From: an uncultured Elusimicrobiales bacterium
Lineage (GTDB): Bacteria > Elusimicrobiota > Elusimicrobia > Elusimicrobiales > Elusimicrobiaceae
DNA length: 48,685 bases
Reading direction: 5' to 3'
Assembly: GCA_934667625.1 (NCBI GenBank)
Contig: CAKUMH010000010.1
Span: 1 to 48,685 of the forward strand
The notes under the pieces are model-generated. The model was not told the origin of the DNA. It did no database searches and saw only the letters and a program-made list of their open reading frames with translations. Position numbers and translations under genes: made by a program. Of this stretch, positions 37,562 through 45,300 are shown piece by piece (the stretch's first letter is position 1; every line of letters begins with the position of its first letter).

Positions 37562-38690
37562 AAACGATGTCGGCCGTATTTTATCCGATTTGGTGCGCAC
37601 GGAGCTGGCCCGCCACCGCGCCGATGCACTGGCCGTTTTTGAAACCGGAAACGGGGCGGATTTATTAAGCCGCCTGCCCCGGGAGCTGTTGGGTGAAGTG
37701 TTTAAAAAGGCGGCAGCGTTGTTTGGTTATGCTCCGCGGGAGTTTTCCACCTTTGACCTGATGACTGATTATGCCTATGCCTCGTTTGCCAAAACGGGAA
37801 GCGTGACCTTTTTAACCTCCGGCAGTACGGGTGAGCCCAAAAAATGCGTGCATACGCGGGAAATGATTGAGGAAGAGGCCTACGGCGTGGCCCCCGTGTT
37901 TAACGGGGTAAAACGGGTGGTTTCCCTGGTGCCGGCCAGCCATTTGTACGGGTTTACCTTTACGGTGGCACTGCCGCATGTGCTTGCGGTGCCCGTGCTA
38001 ACGCTGCCGGCTTTGCCTACCCAGTCGTGGGATACGCTTTTGCAAGAGGGTGATTTAGTTGTGGGGTTTCCGCTGTTTTGGGGCTATTTTTTACGTATGC
38101 AGGCTAAGCTGCCACATGGGGTGCAGGTGCTTTCATCCACGGCACCGTGTAAGGACGAAATCATCCGCGGGCTTTACAGCGCGGGCGCCGCGCAGTTTAC
38201 CGAGATTTACGGCGCCAGCGAAACGGGCGCTATGGGGTTTCGCCACCAGGCCGGAGAACCGTTTGAACTGCTTCCCTTTTGGGAAATAGATACAAAGGAA
38301 AATCAACCCAAAATCCGCCGCCGTTCCCAGCCGGAATGGCTCCTGCTGCCCGATTACGTGGAAGTATCGGCAGACGGACGTTTTTTGCGGCCCCTGCGCC
38401 GCCAAGATGCGTGTGTGCAGGTGGCGGGTGTGAATGTGTATCCCAAACACGTGGAAGAGGTGCTGGAAAAGCACCCAGCGGTGAAGGCGTGCCGCGTGCG
38501 CCTGATGCGCCCCGAGGAAGGCGAACGCCTCAAGGCGTTTATCGTTTTAAACGAAGGATATACCCCCGAGCATTTGGGCATCATCCGCACCTATTTGGCC
38601 CAACGTTTAACCGTGCACGAGTTGCCGCGCACCTTTACCTTTGGGGCAGAACTCCCCGCGTCCGCCTTAGGAAAGGACGCAGACTGGTAA
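37551..38690 (+). CDS. Aryl-acid AMP ligase (ApeH-like)
   Basis: A 379-aa adenylate-forming enzyme, shorter than the usual 500 aa. A3 motif LTSGSTGEPKKCVHT near residue 93, the A5 motif YGASETGAMGF near 222, and a reduced C-terminal domain ending in ASALGKDADW with the catalytic Lys. It would activate an aromatic acid, in known systems 4-hydroxybenzoate, and load it on an ACP as starter. Last gene of the operon. No gene for making the aryl acid (chorismate lyase, aromatic amino acid lyase) lies in this window. Confidence 0.87.
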   Translation: MLNRNDVGRILSDLVRTELARHRADALAVFETGNGADLLSRLPRELLGEVFKKAAALFGYAPREFSTFDLMTDYAYASFAKTGSVTFLTSGSTGEPKKCVHTREMIEEEAYGVAPVFNGVKRVVSLVPASHLYGFTFTVALPHVLAVPVLTLPALPTQSWDTLLQEGDLVVGFPLFWGYFLRMQAKLPHGVQVLSSTAPCKDEIIRGLYSAGAAQFTEIYGASETGAMGFRHQAGEPFELLPFWEIDTKENQPKIRRRSQPEWLLLPDYVEVSADGRFLRPLRRQDACVQVAGVNVYPKHVEEVLEKHPAVKACRVRLMRPEEGERLKAFIVLNEGYTPEHLGIIRTYLAQRLTVHELPRTFTFGAELPASALGKDADW

Positions 38691-38734
38691 GACGGGGCGC
38701 GCGGAAAAAAAGAGCTACTGTCCCGTGAAATATA

Positions 38735-38743
38735 TGTTATAAT
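38735..38743 (+). promoter_or_regulatory. Extended -10 promoter of the organophosphate antiporter
   Basis: TGT-TATAAT with no clear -35 box. It would give a leader of about 135 bases. Confidence 0.7.
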
Positions 38744-38756
38744 GAGGGGTAAGCAA

Positions 38757-38864
38757 TAGATTTGCTTCATGCTTTTGCAAAATACTACATCTACTTTCTA
38801 AACGAGGGAGCGCCCCGGCGGGAAGCCAGCGCCGGAAAGTGTTGATGTGGTTTTGTTGCATCAA
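38757..38864 (+). promoter_or_regulatory. Structured leader of the organophosphate antiporter
   Basis: Three stems can be drawn by eye: TAGAT/ATCTA around TTTGC/GCAAA (38757-38793), CCGGCG/CGCCGG (38815-38835), and TTGATG/CATCAA (38842-38864) just before the AGGAGAAGG ribosome-binding site. Length and folding suggest a regulatory RNA; I cannot match it to a known riboswitch class. Confidence 0.4.
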
Positions 38865-38885
38865 AATTAAAAAAGAGGAGAAGGT

Positions 38886-40268
38886 ATGTTGTCTAAATTG
38901 TTTGGTTGGCTTAAGCCGCTGCCCGACGGGACTCCGCTTACCGACGAGGCGCAGATTAAGCGTTTGTACCGCAACTGGCGTATTAAGATGTTCTTCGGCA
39001 TGTACTTTGGTTATGCCTTGTTTTACTTTACCCGCAAAAACTTGGATTATGTAAAACCTGCCCTGAGCGAAAACTTTGGTTTGGATGTTATCCAGCTGGG
39101 CTATATCGGCACGACCATTTATCTTACCTATGGTATCGGTAAATTTTTGAGCGGTGTGTTGGCTGACCGCTGCAACATCCGCGGCGTAATGGCCTTGGGG
39201 TTGTTTATTTCTTCGCTTATTAACTTGGCGTTCCCCTTCCTGCCGCAATTCCACTCTTTCTTGGGCAACATGGGCATCACGCTGCCGCTGGTGGCGCTGG
39301 CCTCTGTTGCTTGGGGTTTAAACGGTGTGGCGCAGTCTATGGGATTTCCTCCGGTAGCCAAGGGCCTTGTCTACTGGTTCTCCCCCTCTGAAAGAGCCAC
39401 CAAATGGACGCTGTGGTCTTCTTCCCACACATTCGGTGCGTTCTTTGTGGGCGTGCTGATTGCGTACCTGCTTAAATTGGATATGTGGAAGATGGCCTTT
39501 ATCGTTCCGGCCTTTATGGGTATTTGCTACAGCGTGTTCCTGATGTGCTTCCTGACCGATAAACCCACCACCGTGGGCTTGCCCGCCATTGAAGTGTATA
39601 AAAACGACGTAATGCCGGTGAAGGAAAAGAGCAACCTTTCCCACTGGGAAATCCTCAAAAAACATGTGCTTAAAAACCCGTTCTTGTGGGCGCTTGCTAT
39701 TTCGTACATTTTCATTTACTATGTGCGCTTTGCCACGCTGGACTGGGGTACCATGTTCCTGACGCAGGAACGCGGCTTCTCGCCGGAAGGCGCGGTGTCT
39801 GCCATGAAGTGGATGCCCTTCTTGGGTATGCCGGGCGGCATTGTGGCCGGGTACTTGGCGGATAAATTCTTCCAGGGCCGCTGCACGCAGATGAACATTA
39901 TTTACTTGGTCATCTTGGCCGCCAGCTGCTGGGGCTTCTACTGCATTGCCGGTACGGACCAGTTCTTCTGGACCTCGCTGCTGGCGTCGTTCATCGGTTT
40001 CTTTGTGGACGGCCCGCAGAACTTGGCCGGCGGCGTACAGGCCTCCCGCGTAACGGTGCAGGAATCCGTTTCTGCCGCGTGCGGGTTCACCGGTATGTTC
40101 GGTTACTTTGGGGCCATGCTCTCCAGCACGGGTGCCGCGTACATCAGCAAGAGCTTCGGCTGGAAAGGGGTGTACTTCTCCTGCATTATTGCGTGTGTCA
40201 TTGCGATGGGTTGTATCGCAACGACGTGGAAGAAGGAAGCCGCCTCTGTGGCTGCTGAAAACAAATAA
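38886..40268 (+). CDS. Organophosphate:phosphate antiporter (UhpT/GlpT family)
   Basis: A 460-aa 12-helix MFS transporter of the OPA family, exchanging sugar- or glycerol-phosphate for inorganic phosphate at the inner membrane. The N-terminal signature KMFFGMYFGYALFYFTRKN (about residues 33-51) includes the conserved Arg of the substrate site. Further motifs are GKFLSGVLADRCNIR near 90 and FPPVAKGLVYWF near 153. Hexose-phosphate (UhpT) seems as likely as glycerol-3-phosphate (GlpT); no regulator or catabolic gene nearby decides it. Good ribosome-binding site AGGAGAAGG and an evident terminator. Codons are biased to common forms, which suggests high expression. Confidence 0.9.
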   Translation: MLSKLFGWLKPLPDGTPLTDEAQIKRLYRNWRIKMFFGMYFGYALFYFTRKNLDYVKPALSENFGLDVIQLGYIGTTIYLTYGIGKFLSGVLADRCNIRGVMALGLFISSLINLAFPFLPQFHSFLGNMGITLPLVALASVAWGLNGVAQSMGFPPVAKGLVYWFSPSERATKWTLWSSSHTFGAFFVGVLIAYLLKLDMWKMAFIVPAFMGICYSVFLMCFLTDKPTTVGLPAIEVYKNDVMPVKEKSNLSHWEILKKHVLKNPFLWALAISYIFIYYVRFATLDWGTMFLTQERGFSPEGAVSAMKWMPFLGMPGGIVAGYLADKFFQGRCTQMNIIYLVILAASCWGFYCIAGTDQFFWTSLLASFIGFFVDGPQNLAGGVQASRVTVQESVSAACGFTGMFGYFGAMLSSTGAAYISKSFGWKGVYFSCIIACVIAMGCIATTWKKEAASVAAENK

Positions 40269-40290
40269 GCTTTACAAACTGTTGCTGCAG

Positions 40291-40321
40291 AAAAATCCCC
40301 GGGTAACACCGGGGATTTTTT
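40291..40321 (+). terminator. Terminator of the organophosphate antiporter
   Basis: AAAAATCCCCGG, loop GTAACA, CCGGGGATTTTT: a 12-base perfect stem with T tail, 22 bases after the stop codon. Confidence 0.95.
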
Positions 40322-40400
40322 ATGGCATAAAATTTCCCCCTCGCTATACCAGAATCGCTTTTAGCGGCAAGACTCCTGCGAAAAAATTTAAATGAGTGAT

Positions 40401-40424
40401 AGGACCTATATTTCTCTAGGTCCT
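40401..40424 (+). promoter_or_regulatory. AGGACCTA/TAGGTCCT inverted repeat
   Basis: Perfect 8-base arms separated by eight bases, about 100 bases upstream of the secreted-protein gene at 40520. Related to the GGACCTAGGTCC palindromes at the three other loci. Confidence 0.6.
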
Positions 40425-40436
40425 GGACCCAAAAAA

Positions 40437-40458
40437 ATATAGGTCCAATGACCTATAT
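40437..40458 (+). promoter_or_regulatory. ATATAGGTC-CAAT-GACCTATAT inverted repeat
   Basis: Perfect nine-base arms with a four-base spacer. It lies just upstream of an AT-rich stretch (TAAATAAAATATA) that also precedes the paralogue at 41396 and probably holds the promoter. Confidence 0.6.
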
Positions 40459-40519
40459 TAATAAAATGCAAAATTAAATAAAATATACAAATCACGCATT
40501 TAAATACAAAGGAGAAAAA

Positions 40520-41188
40520 ATGAAAAAAATTGTAGTTACCTTATTACTGGGGTTATTCGCGTTCCCGGCGGCTTTTGCGCTGGACGGGAATGAAATAGAC
40601 CGCGAGCTGCTGCTGAAGGGGCTCACGGCCATTGTGCAGGGTGCACATCAAAAGAATGCGCAGGAAGCGGTTGCCTCGGCAGCGGCTGCCACGGACGGGT
40701 TGTTTAAACAATACCCGAATGCAAAGATCCTGCCGGCACTGGCAAAGACCTATGCGGTTTTGTCCTACAAGACCTATGTGGCACCGCCGAGAGGTTTTTC
40801 TGCTCGTGAATGGCCGAATCCTTTTGAGAATCGTTTGGTAAAAGTGCCGGCGGCCTTTATTGAAACAACCTCCCATCACTTGGGGTTGGTAGCAGTTCCT
40901 GTTTCTGCCTTTAACGCGATGAATGCCGCGGATGCGGGAGCTGTCCGCCTTATCGTTTCGTTGGCGCAGGTGAGCAAGGGAGAAACGTCCTATACGGATG
41001 AGGTTTCCTTTCACTTGAACAAGTCCGGCTGCCCGCAGGATACCCGCTACGACTTGGCAAAAACGCACGGCATTTGTGTGTTTTCGGTTCCTACCGTCAA
41101 AGACTTAGACGATACGTTTGAAGGATTCTTTGCGGTGAATGAAGGAAAACTGCTTCCGGCCAAAGTGGCGGCTGCGTTTAAAAAATAA
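40520..41188 (+). CDS. Small secreted protein A of unknown function
   Basis: A 222-aa exported protein: signal peptide to about residue 20 (MKKIVVTLL... FPAAFA). The mature part is mixed helical and strand, with no catalytic motif I can name. Two cysteines, in NKSGCPQDT and THGICVFSV, are spaced so that one disulfide is likely. It shares the C-terminal stretch EGKLLPAKVAAAFKK and these cysteines with the next gene, so the two are paralogues. It is transcribed from an AT-rich region carrying GGTCC-type inverted repeats. An AAAGGAG ribosome-binding site precedes the ATG. Confidence 0.85.
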   Translation: MKKIVVTLLLGLFAFPAAFALDGNEIDRELLLKGLTAIVQGAHQKNAQEAVASAAAATDGLFKQYPNAKILPALAKTYAVLSYKTYVAPPRGFSAREWPNPFENRLVKVPAAFIETTSHHLGLVAVPVSAFNAMNAADAGAVRLIVSLAQVSKGETSYTDEVSFHLNKSGCPQDTRYDLAKTHGICVFSVPTVKDLDDTFEGFFAVNEGKLLPAKVAAAFKK

Positions 41189-41301
41189 CGCGTTTGCAGC
41201 CAAAAAACAATTGCAAATCCCTCGGGAAATTCACCCGGGGGATTTTTGTTTTGCAAGCGTCTAAACGGTTTGGAAAAAGGGCCTAGATTTTTCCTAGGTC
41301 C
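41162..41301 (+). repeat. 140-base repeat, copy 1
   Basis: Covers the last codons of secreted protein A, its terminator and the start of the next leader. It differs from copy 2 (42110-42249) at about three positions, which marks a recent tandem duplication or gene conversion. Confidence 0.9.
41215..41252 (+). terminator. Terminator after secreted protein A
   Basis: AAATCCC...CGGG and CCCG...GGGATTT form an interrupted stem followed by TTGTTTT. Confidence 0.8.
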
Positions 41302-41335
41302 AAATATCCCTGATGTCTAGGTCCAAAATCCCTGG
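41279..41335 (+). promoter_or_regulatory. GGTCC motifs and direct repeat before secreted protein B
   Basis: GGCCTAG/CTAGGTCC hairpin-like arms (41280-41301, imperfect) run into two direct copies of CTAGGTCCAAA(T)ATCCCTG (41294-41312 and 41317-41335). An AT-rich TAAATAAAATATA block follows. Confidence 0.6.
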
Positions 41336-41395
41336 TTTTAAAAGTAAAAAATAAATAAAATATAAATATATTATTTCAAGTGCAGAGGAGATACA

Positions 41396-42136
41396 ATGAA
41401 AAAAATTCTAGTTGTTTTGTTATTTGGGTTATTTATGTTTCCTGCAGCGTTTGCGCAGGCAGAAAAAGAATCTTTGTATAATACGCTGTTGGGTGGAATT
41501 GTGGCTGGTTTAGAGCAGAGACAGCGGGTAGAGACTGCCTACTTTTTGACGAAGAGACTGTTTGAGCAATACCCACAGGCAAATCTCTTGCCGGAGCCCA
41601 CAAAAACCTTTGCATATTTGTCGTATGAGGAACGTGCCATTCCTGCTGTAGCAACTCCTCTTAAAGATCAACACGGGAAAGATCCGCAAGGGAACTGGGC
41701 AAAGAGCGCCTCCCGGGCAAAAGAGTCTCCTGCTGAAGCTGTCCCTCTTGAAGAGGTGGTGCGGGGAAACGGGCCGCAAGTCTTTGGAAAAAATGCTCCT
41801 GCTGTGCTTATTCCGACGGAATCTCGTAGATTCGGTTTTGCTGTTATCCCTGTTGAGGTGTTTGAGCAAATGAGAACGGAACGCATCTATAAATTTAGTC
41901 TTGTTATTTCATTAAATCAGCTTAGCAACGGGCGGATTCCTGCTACGAAGCCTCATTCTTACAGCTTAGGAGAGTCTGGGTGTCCAGAAGGTGCTAAAGA
42001 TATATCGGCGGATTACGGCATTTGTGTATTTCCCGTGCGCGCAGATAATGCTTTTGATTCTATTTTTGAGAAATTTTGTGAGACTCTTGAGGGCAAGTTG
42101 CTGCCCTCTAAAGTGGCGGCTGCGTTTAAAAAATAA
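41396..42136 (+). CDS. Small secreted protein B of unknown function
   Basis: A 246-aa exported paralogue of the preceding protein. The signal peptide (MKKILVVLLF... FPAAFA), the ESGCPEG and DYGICVFPV cysteine motifs and the end EGKLLPSKVAAAFKK correspond. In the middle it has an inserted charged stretch (KDQHGKDPQGNWAKSASRAK, about residues 89-108). No function can be named. Codon choice is more AT-rich than in the polyene genes. GAGGAG precedes the start. Confidence 0.85.
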   Translation: MKKILVVLLFGLFMFPAAFAQAEKESLYNTLLGGIVAGLEQRQRVETAYFLTKRLFEQYPQANLLPEPTKTFAYLSYEERAIPAVATPLKDQHGKDPQGNWAKSASRAKESPAEAVPLEEVVRGNGPQVFGKNAPAVLIPTESRRFGFAVIPVEVFEQMRTERIYKFSLVISLNQLSNGRIPATKPHSYSLGESGCPEGAKDISADYGICVFPVRADNAFDSIFEKFCETLEGKLLPSKVAAAFKK

Positions 42137-42249
42137 CGCGTTTGCAGCCAAAAAACAATTGCAAATCCCTCGGGGAATTCACCCGGGGGATTTTTGTTTT
42201 GCAAGCGTCTAAACGGTTTGGAAAAAGGACCTAGGTTTTTCCTAGGTCC
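42110..42249 (+). repeat. 140-base repeat, copy 2
   Basis: Second copy of the segment at 41162-41301, from the coding end of protein B through its terminator (42163-42200) to the GGACCTAGG element. Confidence 0.9.
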
Positions 42250-42255
42250 TTTTTG
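42222..42255 (+). terminator. Perfect GGACCTAGG hairpin before the 1327-aa gene
   Basis: A 14-base perfect stem (AAAAAGGACCTAGG with its complement) and a T5 loop, ending in a T-run. It has the form of a terminator, but is built of the same GGACCTAGGTCC core as the putative operators. It may do both. Confidence 0.75.
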
Positions 42256-42302
42256 CTACGGCGTTGGGACTTTTTTCCTATGGGAAAGTGCGCAAAAAAC
42301 AA

Positions 42303-42308
42303 TATAAT
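42303..42308 (+). promoter_or_regulatory. TATAAT before the 1327-aa gene
   Basis: Perfect -10 hexamer 30 bases before the ATG, without a recognisable -35. Confidence 0.55.
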
Positions 42309-42337
42309 ATAAGTAACCTAGTTTAAAGGAGATTTTC

Positions 42338-45300
42338 ATGTATACTTGGCTTTCGCGCGTGATGGCTGTCGTTTTTCTCTTAAATACCTTATCCCCCTCT
42401 TATGCTGCTCTTCCGGCGTCTAGTGTGGACAGGCAAGTTCTGGATAACCAGGTGCGCGCTTCCATGGCGAAGACGAAGCAAGCCGAGCAGAAGTTGCGCA
42501 AGCGGTTTGTCCAGTATTTGGAGGAGATGGGACGCGTTAGAACCCAGTTTGAAGAGGCCCCCACCTATGAAATGATGCAAAGTGCCTATCAGGAAATGGA
42601 CAAACTGCGCCGCCAGGCCGGAAAGCAAGTGGAATATCAAACGGCCGTGCGGGAAATGTTAAATGCCGAAAACGAACAGTCTTACGATTATTATCGTCAA
42701 AATCCGCACGTGGCACCGGATGCGATCAGCCAAACCTTGGGTTATGATGCCCGCTACAAATACTCCCCAGTGCAACTGATCAAAATGGAGGAAATGTACA
42801 ATTTGTCCAACATTGGCTGTCCGACTTCCCAGCAGTTTTTGAATGATGTAAAAACGGGCGCTTTTGAAACCGGACTTGATAGATTGTTGGAATATATTGA
42901 CCCACTTGGCGGGGTGAACTGCCACGACTATTTGGCCATAGCGTATGCGGCGGAAATGCTTTATGGCATGGCACAAGAGCATACGCGCAACCCGGATTCT
43001 CTCCCCCAGGAACAGCGTGAGGAAATAAAAAGCTTTTATGCGCAGGCCCAGGTTCGCGCCTATGAGGTACTCAAACGGCTTAACAAAATCAAAACAATGG
43101 ACAATTCCGACTTGTATGCCGCCCGCGGTACGCTGCGCATTTTATTGGTGCTCTTACAGCAGGCGGTAAATGCAAACGGGTTAGAATTAAACGAGCCGGA
43201 ATTGTATTTTGTCTATCCGTCTAAAGCGCTGTATAACCAAATCTATCCCGCGCAAAACAAGTCAAAGAGGTCTAAAGGTTTTAGTAGAGAATTGCAGTCT
43301 GTTTCTATCCCTGCTTTGAAGCCGACGTATGAAGCTTTTGTGGCGCAGGACGCTTATTTCTTTTCCTCCCTTCCGGCAGACCTGCCGAAAGGATATAAGA
43401 CGGAAAAGGTCTCGCTCTCTTCTTTGGATGCGCACCCCCTGGCCAAGAAAGTGGCACAAAACTATTTCTCTTTGCAACCCTTGCCTAAGGGCGCGGTGTT
43501 GAACCCGATGTTTTCCCTAGATGGTCAAAATAGATTTTTGCCTTGGCCAGATGATGATATTCTAAGCGAGTTCAATGCCTTTAAGAAAGAAAACCCAGAG
43601 GCGGATTCTAAGGAATTTGTATCTCTTTCCAGTGCAATCCAATATGCCACGCTGTATGCCTTATTTGCGGGTGATGAAAGCTTGCTTAGCGAAATGGTAG
43701 CCTTGTTTGAAGGTGAGCCCAAGGGCAATTTTAAAACGCAGTATTCCGATGTTTTAGGTGCTGTTTTTGACACTCTGTACGAAACCTTAAAGCAGTTTGC
43801 GCTTAACTCTGTGCAAATAAATACAGCGTTTGACTTTTTAAGGCAAATGGCGGAACCTACCCATGCGACAGGCACCCGCGTGCTGGCTCTACATACGCTT
43901 GGGATGCTTACGGAGCCGCTTATGGGAAATGTTGCGTTTGACGCGTCCCTGCCCCAATTTTTGAAAAAACAGGATCCGCTGGATATGTCCGCCCAGTTCC
44001 GTTCTGCCGTGTCAGATAACAACGGCGTGGTGAACAACCGCTACTGGCTGTCTTATGCGGACCGGGCTAAATTTGCCCGCTATACGGCAGATTTGTATGC
44101 TCCGTTACAAGGGGTGTCCAACTATACCTTGGATGATTACGGTCTTTCTTCTGACGAAATGGTCAAACTTTCCAATCTGTTGGCTTCCACGTATGTGGAA
44201 TTTCTCCCGGTTATGGGGCCGAGCGTTACACGTGACGAGTGTATGAATGTGGCCAAAATGGACACGCAACACTTGACACCAATTACTCCGGAAAGCTTGG
44301 CGATTGCCTCTGCCGGATATGTTTTGCCTGCGGGCTGTGACCGCAGAACCAAGGAAGGCACCTTTGTCTTTACCAGCAAAGGGACGGTGGAAATGTTGTT
44401 GGTGAACCGGACCAACTGGAGAAAGGTGGAAAAGGAAAACGCCGCCCGTGCGGCAGATCTGTTTGGTGAGGCGCTATTCTGGGTGTATGGCGGGGTTCTG
44501 ATTAGCGGGTCCTGGCGTGCGCTGCGCTTGCTAAGCGGCGTGGTGAAATCCCTCCCCCGTGCTATAAAAGCGGGTAAAATAGTTTATAAGAGCTCTCAGG
44601 GGACGCGTATGGTTCGCTTGGCGGCGGCACTTAGACGCGGCGAAGCCAGTGTGGCGAGCGGTACGGGATATATGTCCCAAGCCAATTTTACGGCGAATTT
44701 GAGCAAGAATGGTATGGGGTATATGGTGGAGGAAAATGCAGCCGCCCAAGCCACCAAAGGTTCTCGTGTGACTGCAAACGTGACTTCCAACCCCGCTGCG
44801 GTGGCCACCACGGGGAATACGACTACCTCTCTCGTAAGAGGTTTTAGAACACCGCGCTTTATGCCTAAGAAAAAATTTACCCTCTTTGCTGCGGATAAAA
44901 CGAGCGGTATGTATAGAATGGGGACTTTCCCTGTAAATACGGAACGTTTGGCTCAGATGCCGCTTCCGCTGCAGCGTGCTGAGTTTATGCGCTTTGCCCA
45001 ACGGCAGGGCCTGCGTAATTGGTGGACTGGAGCGGACAGGTCTTTGTTTAATACGAACAATATGTTCCAAAATTATTGGCTAGGCATTGGAAAGAATGCC
45101 GGCCACAGTCCGGTGCCAGGCGAGATTTTGACCTATCACCCCGTGGTGCAAGCGGTTGGGCAGGAGTACTGGAGCATGCTTAAGTGGTTTGTCGGATTTA
45201 AAGCACTGGATGTGAGCACTGCTACCTTGTTCTCCTATCCGTTTAATCACTGGGCGGAAGGTCGTCAGAAAGAACTTTTGGAAAAGGAAGTGGCCAAATA

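Noticed and set aside
40398..42255. CRISPR array made of the repeated GGTCC elements
   Set aside because: Repeats are short, irregularly spaced, inverted and tied to gene starts; no constant repeat-spacer pattern and no cas genes.
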